Shown: in pieces, positions 17,212 through 25,929 of the stretch
Layout: the number at the start of each line of letters is the position of its first letter
Position numbering within the stretch: position 1 is the first letter of the stretch
NCBI GenBank assembly: GCA_964355075.1
Contig: CAYHCF010000015.1
Span: 1-64,000 of the forward strand
From: B1 sp964355075
Lineage (GTDB): Bacteria > Bacteroidota > Bacteroidia > UKL13-3
DNA length: 64,000 nt
Direction: 5' to 3'
Translations under genes and position numbers: made by a program
Notes under the pieces: model-generated
Seen by the model: only the letters and a program-made list of their open reading frames with translations
Told to the model about the DNA's origin: nothing
Database searches by the model: none

Positions 17212-18027
17212 ATGGGTAAAATTATTTCAATTGTAAATCAAAAAGGCGGAGTAGGCAAAACCACTACTGCCATTAACCTGGCCGCAAGTTTGGCGGTTCT
17301 TGAATTTCGCACTTTGGTAATTGATGCGGATCCTCAGGCAAATACAACTTCCGGGCTGGGCTTTGATCCCAGGGAAATCAGATCGGGTTTGTATGAAGTA
17401 TTGGTTAATGAAGTGCCAGTTAAAGATGCGATATTAAGAACTGATTTTGACTATTTAGATATTTTACCTTCCAATATTGATTTGGTAGGAGCCGAAATTG
17501 AGTTAATAAGTGTTCCAAACCGGGAACGGTTAATGAAGTATTCGCTGGAAAAAATTAAGGGAGATTATGATTTTATCATCCTTGATTGTTCTCCTTCGCT
17601 GGGTTTGATTACTACCAATTCTTTAGTAGCGAGCGATTCGGTAATCATTCCTGTTCAATGTGAATATTTTGCGTTGGAAGGTTTGGGAAAATTACTGAAT
17701 ACCGTAAAAATAATTCAAACCAACTTAAATCCTGATTTACAAATTGAAGGTTTATTATTAACCATGTATGATATGCGTTTAAGGCTGAGTAATCAGGTAG
17801 TAGAGGAAGTTAAGATGCATTTTCAGGATTTGGTTTTTGATACGATCATTCAGAGAAACACTAAATTAAGTGAAGCTCCGGGTTTTGGTATTGCGGTTAT
17901 TATTCATGATGCCGAAAGCAAGGGAGCCATTAATTATCTGAATTTGGCAAAAGAATTGCTGCAGAAAAACGGATTAACCAAAATTAATATGATGGAAACT
18001 CCGCAAAATATAAATTCAAAAATTTGA
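17212..18027 (+). CDS. parA: Chromosome partitioning ATPase ParA (Soj)
   Basis: ParA is the nucleoid-bound Walker ATPase that moves origin-proximal ParB complexes apart. The 271-residue protein opens with the deviant Walker A loop NQKGGVGKTTTAINLAA, with both signature lysines. The Walker A' segment LVIDADPQANTTSGLG follows, then the Walker B strand FIILDCSPSLGLIT. No N-terminal HTH is present, so it is the short chromosomal type. The C-terminal fifth ends in GAINYLNLAKELL, typical of Soj. The stop lies just upstream of the parB start, so the pair is translationally coupled or nearly so. Confidence 0.96.
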   Translation: MGKIISIVNQKGGVGKTTTAINLAASLAVLEFRTLVIDADPQANTTSGLGFDPREIRSGLYEVLVNEVPVKDAILRTDFDYLDILPSNIDLVGAEIELISVPNRERLMKYSLEKIKGDYDFIILDCSPSLGLITTNSLVASDSVIIPVQCEYFALEGLGKLLNTVKIIQTNLNPDLQIEGLLLTMYDMRLRLSNQVVEEVKMHFQDLVFDTIIQRNTKLSEAPGFGIAVIIHDAESKGAINYLNLAKELLQKNGLTKINMMETPQNINSKI

Positions 18028-18044
18028 GTAGAAGATCAGCAGCA

Positions 18045-18932
18045 ATGAGTAAAACACAAAGAAATGCATTGGGGAGGGGATTAAGCGCATTATTGGAAAA
18101 TGCAAATACAGATATTACAGCATCTGAGTCAAAACCTTTACATTCCATTAGCGAAATTCCCATTAGTCAGATTCAGGCAAATCCGTTTCAACCCCGCGAA
18201 GAGTTTGAAGAAGTTGCTTTAAACGAATTAGCCGAATCCATAAGGATGCATGGTATCATTCAACCCATAACTGTACGTAAGCTGGGCTATGACAGTTTCC
18301 AGATTATAAGTGGAGAACGCAGGGCCCGGGCAGCCAGAATTGCCGGATTAACCAATATTCCGGCCTTTATCCGCTTAGCGGATGATCAGGGCATGTTGGA
18401 AATGGCATTGATTGAAAACATTCAAAGGGAAGAATTAAATGCGATGGAAATTTCTTTCAGCTACAAGCGTTTAATTGATGAATGCAGTTTAAACCAGGAA
18501 CAGTTGGGTGACAGGGTAGGTAAAAACAGATCTACCGTTAATAATTATTTGCGCTTATTGAAGTTGCCTGATAATGTGCAGGCTGCCATCAGGGATAATC
18601 AAATTACCATGGGTCATGCCAGAGCCATTATTAATATTGATAATGCCGACGAACAACAATATCTTTTCAATAAGATGATGGAAGAAGGTTTATCGGTAAG
18701 AGAAGTTGAAAATATGGTGAGGTTAGCCAATGAAAGGAAAGAAGAGAGTAAAGTTTCAATACCTGCCAGAAAGAAACCTGAAATGCCACTTCCTTTTATT
18801 GAATATCAGAAGAATTTGAACGAAAGACTGGATGTGAAAGTGAAAATAAGATCAGATGAAAGGGGTAGGGGTAGTTTGATTATTCCTTTCAAATCGCAAC
18901 ATGACTTAAAAAGGATTATTGATTTATTGTGA
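18045..18932 (+). CDS. parB: Chromosome partitioning protein ParB (Spo0J)
   Basis: ParB binds parS, spreads as a CTP-dependent clamp and works with ParA to segregate origins. The motif RNALGRGLSALLEN stands at the start, followed by the ParB/CTPase domain with IQANPFQPR and the arginine patch GERRARAAR (box II), then ENIQREELNAMEIS. An HTH segment with GKNRSTVNNYLRLLKLP contacts DNA, and MGHARAIINI follows. The C-terminal dimer domain is short. The ATG at 18045 is preferred over a TTG at 18024 that overlaps the parA stop, because the family begins just before the RGL motif. Its stop overlaps the GTG of the next gene. Confidence 0.95.
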   Translation: MSKTQRNALGRGLSALLENANTDITASESKPLHSISEIPISQIQANPFQPREEFEEVALNELAESIRMHGIIQPITVRKLGYDSFQIISGERRARAARIAGLTNIPAFIRLADDQGMLEMALIENIQREELNAMEISFSYKRLIDECSLNQEQLGDRVGKNRSTVNNYLRLLKLPDNVQAAIRDNQITMGHARAIINIDNADEQQYLFNKMMEEGLSVREVENMVRLANERKEESKVSIPARKKPEMPLPFIEYQKNLNERLDVKVKIRSDERGRGSLIIPFKSQHDLKRIIDLL

Positions 18933-19519
18933 GCCTGCGCAACTTAATCATTATAATTGTTCTCTGCCTTTCTTTCGGTTTTGTTAATGGGCAGGAATTA
19001 AATAAAGCCCCAAACCCTGATTCTGCAAAAGTGACTAAAAAGCCATTGTCTGCCCCTAAAAAGGCGGCACTGTTTTCATTATTTCCCGGCGGGGGTCAGA
19101 TTTACAATAAAAAATACTGGAAAGTTCCGGTCATTTATGTTGGTTTTGCTGCCCTGATTTATTCTTATAATTTTTACAGTAACGAGTTTAACCGGGTACG
19201 GCAAGCCTATATACAAAGTATAAATAACCAGCCTGTCACTTATCCCGAGTACGCAAATGTTCCTCAGGACATGTTGTATAATGTTAGAGAAAGTTATAAG
19301 AAATCCAGAGACCTTTCGGCAATTGGAATGGCCGGATTGTTTGCTATAAATATGATTGATGCAGCGGTAGATGCTCATTTAAAAGGTTTTGATGTAAGTG
19401 ATAAACTAAGTCTGAAAATAAAACCAGGCTTTCAATATTCTCCGGATTATGTGTTTATGGGTTTCAATTTAAAGCTTGATATTCATGAAAAAGATAAAAA
19501 TAAAAGGAGGTTTCTTTGA
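18929..19519 (+). CDS. DUF5683 envelope protein
   Basis: The 196-residue protein starts at a GTG overlapping the parB stop by 4 bp and has a signal peptide (LIIIIVLCLSFGFVNGQ). The middle carries the DUF5683 hallmark KKAALFSLFPGGGQIYNKKYWKVP followed by a membrane-associated helix (VIYVGFAALIYSYNFY). A second hydrophobic helix (AIGMAGLFAINMIDAAVDAHL) and a beta-like C-terminus come next. The family has no assigned biochemical function but is common in Bacteroidota directly between parB and dapB, as here. It is likely an inner or periplasm-facing envelope protein expressed with the segregation genes. Confidence 0.82.
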   Translation: MSLRNLIIIIVLCLSFGFVNGQELNKAPNPDSAKVTKKPLSAPKKAALFSLFPGGGQIYNKKYWKVPVIYVGFAALIYSYNFYSNEFNRVRQAYIQSINNQPVTYPEYANVPQDMLYNVRESYKKSRDLSAIGMAGLFAINMIDAAVDAHLKGFDVSDKLSLKIKPGFQYSPDYVFMGFNLKLDIHEKDKNKRRFL

Positions 19520-19562
19520 TAATTACAAAAATTTGCTTTAATTGAGGTATATTTGTTCAGCT

Positions 19563-20324
19563 ATGAAAATTGCATTGTTGGGATATGGTAAAATGGGCAT
19601 GGCTATTGAAAAAGTTGCCGTTGCCAAGGGACATGAGATTGTTTATAAGGTAAATTTAGAAAATTCCTTCGATTTTATGCCGGTAAGTTTACATAATGTT
19701 GATGTGGCAATAGATTTCAGTATGCCTACTGCAGCGGTGGAAAATATCCTGAAATGCTTTGAATCAAAAGTTCCGATTGTTGTTGGAACAACAGGTTGGT
19801 ATGAGCAGTTTGACGAAATCAAATTGAAATGTCTGGAAGAAGGGCAATCCATGGTTTATAGCTCCAATTTCAGTATAGGGGTGAATATATTTTATAAGTT
19901 AAATAATATATTGGCCTCAATGATGAAGCATTTTAGCAGTTATGAGGTTATGATCGAAGAGATTCATCATACCGCAAAAAAGGATCACCCCAGTGGAACA
20001 GCCCTTTCGCTGGCAAAACAGATTATGGAAGAATTTCCGGAAAAGAAGAAGATAAAAGACAGACTTATTTTTGATAAAAAGCAACCGGCTCAAAGTGCCA
20101 AACCGCATGAGTTGTTAATTGAATCCTACCGCGAAGGTGAAGTAACGGGCACACACAAAGTTAGATACGAATCCATGATAGATACAATTGAAATCACCCA
20201 TGAGGCCAAATCCCGCTATGGTTTTGCAAAGGGTGCAATCATGGCAGCAGAATGGATTATTGGCAAAAAAGGAATTTATTCCATGGAAGATATTCTTCAA
20301 TTGGATGAAATTATCAAACAATAA
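19563..20324 (+). CDS. dapB: 4-hydroxy-tetrahydrodipicolinate reductase
   Basis: DapB reduces dihydrodipicolinate in the diaminopimelate/lysine pathway, feeding peptidoglycan and lysine. The N-terminal Rossmann motif is ALLGYGKMGMAIE. The central motif VGTTGW and the catalytic EIHHTAKKDHPSGTAL (histidine and lysine in HH-x3-K-x-D-x-PSGTA) are intact, followed by VTGTHKVRYES. The ATG at 19563 is chosen because the protein family starts MKIALLGYGKMG. The upstream in-frame ATG at 19542 would add seven residues unlike relatives. A -7 like tatatttg lies at 19548-19555 but has no matching -33. The length, about 253 residues, is typical. Confidence 0.95.
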   Translation: MKIALLGYGKMGMAIEKVAVAKGHEIVYKVNLENSFDFMPVSLHNVDVAIDFSMPTAAVENILKCFESKVPIVVGTTGWYEQFDEIKLKCLEEGQSMVYSSNFSIGVNIFYKLNNILASMMKHFSSYEVMIEEIHHTAKKDHPSGTALSLAKQIMEEFPEKKKIKDRLIFDKKQPAQSAKPHELLIESYREGEVTGTHKVRYESMIDTIEITHEAKSRYGFAKGAIMAAEWIIGKKGIYSMEDILQLDEIIKQ

Positions 20325-20415
20325 CCCTTTTATAATTATTATTTACCTTTCAAATAAAAATACACACACAATTTATCATACGAACCGTTTTTTCGCGTTC
20401 ATTTCTTAAAATTCT

Positions 20416-21789
20416 ATGTCACAACCATCCAGTTTAAACTTAAAATCAACTTTTGATTATTATTATAAAAATCCTAAAAATTTCTCTAAAAGGCAGTGGA
20501 TAGTCATTATCGTTTGGTGTTTACTGAACCTATTGACCCTGACACTTTATCTGAGTGCCGGATGCGAGATAGGAATGGCCTTACTTAATTTTTTATATGG
20601 ATGTTCTCTCATCTGGCTTTATTTTACAAGAATCCTTGCCCTCATAGTTGCTCCGGTAATTTATGGAGTATTATATATTTTATCCATTGTAAGGGTAGTT
20701 GATAAGCCGGGCAATAAAATGGTTTATGAATGGGGCGATGCCTTGTGGTTTGCAACCTTAGCCGCAACGGTAATTCGTTCTTATTTTATCGAAGCCTACA
20801 CCATTCCAACTTCCTCTATGGAAAAATCTTTATTAGTGGGAGACTTCCTGTTTGTGAGCAAATTTCATTACGGAACGCGGCTTCCGGTAACACCTTTGTC
20901 GTTTCCTTTTTCACATAATACGCTACCCTTAACCGATTCCACGCACAGTTATTTATCTTTTATGCGGATGCCCTATGTGCGTATGTTTAATTTACAAAGT
21001 ATCAAAAATAATGATGTGGTTGTTTTCAATTATCCTTTTGAAGACGGAAGACCATTTGATAAAAAGGAGAATTATATCAAACGCTGTCTGGCCATTGCCG
21101 GAGATTCCGTTCAGGTAATTGAAGGGCAGGTTTTTATTAATGGAAAACCGGCGGCTAATCCGGAGAACATGCAGTATAAATATTACGTGAAATTTGACGA
21201 TGCCGGATTTTGGAACGAGAAAAAATTTCAGGGAATGTTACATGCATATGATATCAGTGAAGGAGAGCCGCTGCCACATGGAAACTTAGATTTTGCGCTT
21301 CCTTTAACCTATAAAAATAAATTGAAGATGGAGAACGAAGGAGGCGTTTTAAGAGTGGATTCCATGTTTACGCATACGAATGATTACCAAGATTATATTT
21401 TTCCGCATAATCCGGATATCAGATGGAGTGTTGATTACTTCGGACCTTTATATGTTCCAAAAGCAGGAGCAGAAATTCACTTAGACAACAATACCTTCAG
21501 TATTTATGAGCGTGCGATCCGGGTTTATGAAAACAATCCGGATTTTATCATGAGAGACGGGAAATACTATATGGGAGAAAAGGAAATTACCACTTATACT
21601 TTTAAATACAACTACTATTTCATGATGGGCGATAACCGCCACAATAGTGCAGATAGCCGGTTCTGGGGTTTTGTGCCCGAAACCAATATCGTTGGCAAAG
21701 CACTTTTTGTATGGATGAGTTACGACAAGAACGCTCCTAAATTCTGGGAACGCGTAAGGTGGAGAAGGATTTTTAGCGGGATCAATTAG
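20416..21789 (+). CDS. lepB: Signal peptidase I
   Basis: This membrane protease removes signal peptides from exported preproteins. The 457-residue protein is longer than the E. coli enzyme, as usual in Bacteroidota. Several N-terminal hydrophobic segments (about residues 26-100) precede the catalytic domain. The nucleophilic serine is in AYTIPTSSMEKSLLVGDF, the general-base lysine is in NYIKRCLAIAGDSV, and the C-terminal box is GDNRHNSADSRFWGFVP. Between these boxes there is a large insertion (about residues 240-390) of the kind found in the Bacteroidota subgroup. It is the last gene before a repeat-rich gap that opens the accessory island. Confidence 0.94.
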   Translation: MSQPSSLNLKSTFDYYYKNPKNFSKRQWIVIIVWCLLNLLTLTLYLSAGCEIGMALLNFLYGCSLIWLYFTRILALIVAPVIYGVLYILSIVRVVDKPGNKMVYEWGDALWFATLAATVIRSYFIEAYTIPTSSMEKSLLVGDFLFVSKFHYGTRLPVTPLSFPFSHNTLPLTDSTHSYLSFMRMPYVRMFNLQSIKNNDVVVFNYPFEDGRPFDKKENYIKRCLAIAGDSVQVIEGQVFINGKPAANPENMQYKYYVKFDDAGFWNEKKFQGMLHAYDISEGEPLPHGNLDFALPLTYKNKLKMENEGGVLRVDSMFTHTNDYQDYIFPHNPDIRWSVDYFGPLYVPKAGAEIHLDNNTFSIYERAIRVYENNPDFIMRDGKYYMGEKEITTYTFKYNYYFMMGDNRHNSADSRFWGFVPETNIVGKALFVWMSYDKNAPKFWERVRWRRIFSGIN

Positions 21790-22358
21790 GAGCGGGTAAT
21801 CGGGTGATCGGTGATCGGTAATTGGTAATTGGTAATCGGTAATTGGTCCCTTCCCTTCGACAAGCTCAGGGTAAACTAAGCTCAGGACAAGCTAAGCTAC
21901 CAATGACATCTTTTGTATGTGATTGAAAAACAAACACTTCTTTTGGATGTCATTACGTTCAAAAATTATGGGCTGGCCCATAAGTAACCCCTCAGGATGA
22001 CAAATTTTGCTGTCATAGTGAGCCTGTCGAGTAGTGAGCCTGTCGAGTAGTGAGCCTGTCGAGTAGTGAGCCTGTCGAACTACGGTAATTGGTAATTGGT
22101 AAAAATTCTTCTGCATTTGATATTTAGCAATCACATTCGGCGTTCTTCTGATTGATCGGAATCATCATTTCCTAAGAAGCTGGCAGCCCGTTTTGAAATG
22201 CAACATTAAATCCGCAACAATTTGCTTTTCTCATTTATTATCACAAGTTTTACATGTTGGATTGTGGATAGTTTTTTCACACGCTGACGTTATCGCTGAG
22301 TGCCGGAAACATTTTTTTACAATTCGTTTTTTCGTATATTCGTATTAAATATTATAAC
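21790..22358. other. Gene-free gap filled with repeats
   Basis: This 569-bp stretch between lepB and the toxin-antitoxin pair contains the composite repeat at 21795-22099. After that, 22100-22358 is unique AT-rich sequence with no recognised promoter or gene. A minus-strand frame through the repeats (21892-22134) is repetitive and was not called. Confidence 0.6.
21795..22099. repeat. Composite repeat: 7-bp tandem units, 16-bp tandem units, inverted core
   Basis: A first block at 21795-21847 is about eight copies of the 7-bp unit GGTRATY. Next, cccttcgacaagctcaggg (near 21853-21871) and related agctcagga words form a short palindrome-rich segment. At 22016-22079 stand four exact or near-exact copies of a 16-bp unit tagtgagcctgtcgag (starts 22016, 22032, 22048, 22064). 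The GGTAATT unit then returns at 22083-22096. Related ccttcg...agctcagg sequence recurs at 50993-51033. Such REP-like intergenic elements are common in Bacteroidota. No coding role is supported. Confidence 0.75.
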
Positions 22359-22583
22359 ATGACTTTTAAAATTGTTTGCCCGGTAAACGACAATCAAGTT
22401 ATTGTGACATTGCCTCCTGATTTCAGTGATAAGAAACAGGTGACCGTTTATGTTGACGATCTGGTTGACGTTAACTCTCTAAAATTGGAAGAACTTAAAA
22501 TGGCTGCAAATGACCCTTTGTTTCTTGCGGACATTTTAGAGGTTCAACATGATTTTGACTCTATCGACCATGAAACTTTATGA
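22359..22583 (+). CDS. Antitoxin-like partner of the PemK/MazF toxin
   Basis: The 74-residue protein is acidic, with a beta-rich N-terminus (MTFKIVCPVNDNQVIVTLPPDF) and an acidic, probably flexible C-terminal half (MAANDPLFLADILEVQHDFDSIDHETL). It lacks a recognised SpoVT/AbrB or RHH signature. Identification rests on position: its stop overlaps the toxin start by 4 bp in the order antitoxin-toxin, typical of type II systems. The C-terminus would be the toxin-neutralising tail and the N-terminus the DNA-binding or dimer part. This is inferred from context. Confidence 0.7.
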   Translation: MTFKIVCPVNDNQVIVTLPPDFSDKKQVTVYVDDLVDVNSLKLEELKMAANDPLFLADILEVQHDFDSIDHETL

Positions 22584-22936
22584 ACATAAAAAGGTGGTCT
22601 ATTTATCGTGCTAATCTCGACCCTGTTATTGGGTCTGAGCAGGGCAAATCGCGACCAGTTCTTGTTATAAGCGAAGATGAAATTAACAATCTCCTAAACA
22701 TTGTTAATGTTATTCCAATTACCTCTCGTAAACTGGACAGAAAAATATATCCTAATGAAACTCTGATTCCTGCCAATAATTTCGGACTCAGTAATGACTC
22801 AATTGTTCTTTGCCACCAAATTCGTACCCTGGACAAACAAAGACTTACATTATTATATGGTCAAATTGAGGACTCCAAAAAACAAATGGAAATTATTGAT
22901 GCTTTGTGTTTTCAATTAGGAATAGATCGACGCTAG
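22580..22936 (+). CDS. Type II toxin, PemK/MazF-family endoribonuclease
   Basis: The 118-residue protein has the MazF/PemK fold. IKRWSIYRANLDPVIGSEQGKSRPVLVIS contains the conserved G-x-EQGK-RPVLVIS active-site loop, VNVIPITSRK is the second strand, and DSIVLCHQIRTLDKQRL supplies the C-terminal arginine region. Members cleave mRNA and stop growth until neutralised by the antitoxin. The start overlaps the 74-residue gene by 4 bp, so the pair is one operon. The module lies at the left edge of the island with the duplicated receptor cassettes. Confidence 0.9.
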   Translation: MNIKRWSIYRANLDPVIGSEQGKSRPVLVISEDEINNLLNIVNVIPITSRKLDRKIYPNETLIPANNFGLSNDSIVLCHQIRTLDKQRLTLLYGQIEDSKKQMEIIDALCFQLGIDRR

Positions 22937-22957
22937 GCACCAAGCGTTAACAGCGGG

Positions 22958-23058
22958 CTGGGGCAAGCCGGGCTGAGGTGTAATTGGATAAATTTGTTTA
23001 ATCACAAAGCACTATATTTGCCGGACTGTTTTGCGTTCTCAGGCCCGGCCAGCCCCAG
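22958..23058. repeat. Imperfect GC-rich inverted repeat flanking the luxR1 promoter region
   Basis: The left arm 22958-22977 (ctggggcaagccgggctgag) and the right arm 23038-23058 are nearly perfect reverse complements, differing by a few bases. They are far richer in G+C than the surrounding sequence. The 60-base loop holds the -7 candidate tatatttg at 23013-23020, so folding or insertion of such an element could affect expression of the regulator at 23121. This may be a small palindromic mobile repeat rather than a designed operator. Confidence 0.5.
22993..23020 (+). promoter_or_regulatory. Candidate promoter of the first MalT-like regulator
   Basis: The -33 like tttg (22993-22996) and the -7 tatatttg (23013-23020) match the Bacteroidota consensus, but the spacer is 16 bp rather than about 19-21. 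Transcription would start about 94 bases upstream of the ATG. Confidence 0.35.
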
Positions 23059-23120
23059 ACCACGGAACTTTATCGGGCATTTTATGACACCACAAAAATA
23101 TATCAAACCGATTTAAATCG

Positions 23121-25802
23121 ATGCTTTTAACCAAACTTCATATCCCTCCAGTCGGTAGCAATATTATTCATCGCTCAGCGCTTTATGAGAAATTGAATGC
23201 CGGTTTAAGCAGAAAGCTCATTCTTATTTCGGCCCCTGCCGGCTTTGGTAAAACAACTATATTATGTGATTGGATCAATCAACAAAAAATTCCAACAGCC
23301 TGGTTTGCTCTTGACAAAGGCGATAATGACCCGGTAGAATTTCTAAGTTATATCATCTCAGGAATTCAAGGGATCAGCAAAGATTTTGGACAAAGTTCCC
23401 TCAAACTGTTAAATTCACCAAACAATCCATCCAGTGAATCCATTGCCAGTTTATTAATCAATGAAATACTCACAATCCATCAGAACTTTTTATTGGTGCT
23501 TGATGATTTTCATTTAATTGTGAACAGCGATGTTTTAAAAATAGTTACTTTTTTTTTAGAGCATATCCCTGAAAATATCCATATAGTGATCTTAACCCGA
23601 TCAGACCCAACCTTATCCATTTCAAGGTTAAGAAGCCAGAACCAATTAGTAGAGTTACGTTCAGCAGACCTGAGTTTTTCGGCAAATGATATATCGATAT
23701 TATTTAATAAAAAGCTAAAATTGGGTTTATCTATTGAGGATGCTATTTCGCTTGAGACCAAAACCGAAGGCTGGATTGCAGGTTTGCAGCTAACTGCCTT
23801 GTCCATGCAGGGGCGGGAAGATATTTCAGAATTTATTCAGGCGTTGAAGGGCGATAACCGGTATATCATGGATTATCTGATTGAAGAGGTGTTAAAGGTT
23901 CAAACCGATGAGATCAAAGAATTTTTATTGCAAACATCCATTTTGGAACAAATGTCGGCTCCCTTATGCAATGCTGTTTTAGGTAGAAATGACAGTCAGC
24001 ATATTCTGGAGACACTCGATAAAAACAACATGTTTGTCATTCCTCTGGATGATGAGCGGAATTGGTACAGATATCATCATTTGTTTGCGGAGTTATTAAA
24101 ACAGAGACTTTGTTTGCAAAATAAAGAGACCATTGAAGAACTTCACAGAAAAGCAAGTGATTGGTTTGAGCAAAACGAAATGTATGATTTTGCCATAAAG
24201 CATGCATTGGAAATTAAAAACTACGAAAAGGGACTCCAAATACTTGATGGAAAAGTTGAGCAAATGTGGGCAAATGGGCTTCACTCTGCTATATTAAAGT
24301 ATGGTGATTTTTTTCCTGATGAAGGCATTAAAAAAAATGTTAATTTCTGTTTATATTATGCTTGGGTTCTGATCAATTCAGGGCAGATTCAGAAAGCCGC
24401 AACCTTTTTAAATGTCGCTGAAACATTTTTTGACAGCAATTGCGATAATAATATTCTGAATAACAGCAGCCCAGATAAAATGAATTTATGGGGTAAAATT
24501 TCAGTTGCTTCTGCATATTTACAATCCCAGTTAAATAATCCTGAAAAAACAATTGAATATTTTAAAATTGCTCTTGCCAATCTGAAACCTGAAGAAGCAT
24601 TATGGCAGGGATGGGCTTGGTTTGCATTTGGCATGGCTCAATTTAGCCTGGGAGATTTGTCACAAAGTATAAATGCCTTCGATAAAGCTTTCAAATTTGG
24701 TAAACAATCGAACAACATACATCTTATTTCCACTGTTGCACAAAGAATGTCAGATTGCGAACAACAGCTTGGTCATTACCGGTCAGCTTACGAAAAGTGC
24801 TCAGAATTTCTAACGTACATGAATGATAATGGGTATTCTGGAATTGTCAATTCAGATTGGTCTTACGCTGGGTTACACGTCATCAATGGTAATATTCTTT
24901 ATGCCTGGGGCAACGATGATAAAGCATACGAATCTGCGCAGATTGCTTACAAGATGTACAAAGAAAGTAAAGATATTATGCTTGGAATATCTGTACTTAT
25001 ACTCAACTCTATGGTGTTGAATGCACGGGGTGAAGAAAAGGATTCAGAATTGATGATTTTGGAAGCTGAGAAGATTTGCGAGAATAATCAGCTTTTGCCT
25101 TATCTGTATAATATATTACAATCTTTAAAATTGATGTTTTATCTTAATCGGAAACAGGAAGAAAAGGCAAAATTAATTATCAATAAATTAAATCTTAGCC
25201 CAACAGATAAAATAGATCATTTAAATGAGGCATTATACTTGGCATATGCTTATCACCTTTTAATACAGGGACAAAACAAAGAAGCAGGCAGCATACTTTC
25301 CCAAGTGCATGATATGACCTATAACAGTAAAAGAGTAGAAAGACTAATTGCTGTAAAAATTATTTATACAATTTATTATAAAATGACAAGTGACTTCGAT
25401 AAAGCATACGAGAGCCTAATAGAAGCACTAGTCCTAGCTGCCCCAGAGAATTTGGTTATGTTTTTTATGCATAGCATCCATGAAATTGAAGATTTGCTCA
25501 CAGTAATCTTTAAGAAACCTACTTATGTTGAAAAAATACCAGCTCAATTTGTCGGTAACCTTAAGATTGCTATTGAAAAACATCGTAAAATTAAGAAAAA
25601 CATCAAAATGGATGTTTTGAGTGTAAGAGAGATTGAGTTGATTAAGTATATGGCAAATGATTTGTCAAATCAAGAAATTGCGAATAAGCTTTTTATCTCG
25701 GTAAATACTGTAAAAACACATGCTAAAAATATTTTCCTGAAATTAGAAGTTGATTCCCGAATACAAGCTGTAACAAAAGCTAAAGAGCATGGAATGATAT
25801 AA
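23121..25802 (+). CDS. MalT-like STAND ATPase transcriptional regulator, LuxR C-terminus (copy 1)
   Basis: The 893-residue protein is a signal-transduction ATPase with numerous domains. The NTPase domain has the Walker A loop APAGFGKTTIL (about 38-48), the Walker B strand LLVLDDFHL and the conserved ILTRSDPTLSISRLRSQ. The winged arm ends in YRYHHLFAELLKQRL (about 317-331). A long helical TPR-like sensor spans about 340-800. The C-terminus (about 825-893) is a LuxR/GerE HTH with LSVREIELIKYMAN and NTVKTHAKNIFLKLEV. MalT and relatives bind an inducer in the TPR part, oligomerise with ATP and activate promoters. A terminator, a small protein gene and a TonB-dependent receptor gene follow. Control of that receptor is inferred from position. 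The ligand is unknown. Confidence 0.88.
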   Translation: MLLTKLHIPPVGSNIIHRSALYEKLNAGLSRKLILISAPAGFGKTTILCDWINQQKIPTAWFALDKGDNDPVEFLSYIISGIQGISKDFGQSSLKLLNSPNNPSSESIASLLINEILTIHQNFLLVLDDFHLIVNSDVLKIVTFFLEHIPENIHIVILTRSDPTLSISRLRSQNQLVELRSADLSFSANDISILFNKKLKLGLSIEDAISLETKTEGWIAGLQLTALSMQGREDISEFIQALKGDNRYIMDYLIEEVLKVQTDEIKEFLLQTSILEQMSAPLCNAVLGRNDSQHILETLDKNNMFVIPLDDERNWYRYHHLFAELLKQRLCLQNKETIEELHRKASDWFEQNEMYDFAIKHALEIKNYEKGLQILDGKVEQMWANGLHSAILKYGDFFPDEGIKKNVNFCLYYAWVLINSGQIQKAATFLNVAETFFDSNCDNNILNNSSPDKMNLWGKISVASAYLQSQLNNPEKTIEYFKIALANLKPEEALWQGWAWFAFGMAQFSLGDLSQSINAFDKAFKFGKQSNNIHLISTVAQRMSDCEQQLGHYRSAYEKCSEFLTYMNDNGYSGIVNSDWSYAGLHVINGNILYAWGNDDKAYESAQIAYKMYKESKDIMLGISVLILNSMVLNARGEEKDSELMILEAEKICENNQLLPYLYNILQSLKLMFYLNRKQEEKAKLIINKLNLSPTDKIDHLNEALYLAYAYHLLIQGQNKEAGSILSQVHDMTYNSKRVERLIAVKIIYTIYYKMTSDFDKAYESLIEALVLAAPENLVMFFMHSIHEIEDLLTVIFKKPTYVEKIPAQFVGNLKIAIEKHRKIKKNIKMDVLSVREIELIKYMANDLSNQEIANKLFISVNTVKTHAKNIFLKLEVDSRIQAVTKAKEHGMI

Positions 25803-25845
25803 CTTCCTTTCCAGATTAATGTGACCCGATAAATTTATTTTATAA

Positions 25846-25886
25846 AAATCACCCTCTCAAATCACCCTGCAGGGTGATTTTTTTTT
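25846..25886 (+). terminator. Hairpin terminator with a duplicated left arm (copy 1)
   Basis: The arm aaatcaccct occurs twice, at 25846-25855 and 25859-25868, exactly 13 bases apart. The right arm agggtgattt at 25871-25880 continues into a T tract. The proximal pair makes a classic intrinsic terminator behind the first regulator. The distal copy could pair with the same right arm instead. The same layout, with matching base changes in both arms, recurs at 35635-35675. Confidence 0.75.
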
Positions 25887-25929
25887 GATGGGTACAGCCG
25901 ATCTTTGCCTAGAATTTAATCAATAAAAC

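Noticed and set aside
22016..22079. Four evenly spaced repeats that could be mistaken for a CRISPR array
   Set aside because: The 16-bp units are directly joined with no spacers, and no cas genes are near. It is a tandem repeat.
21892..22134. 80-residue minus-strand frame
   Set aside because: It translates the 16-bp tandem repeats and flanking dispersed repeats, so it is a repeat artefact.
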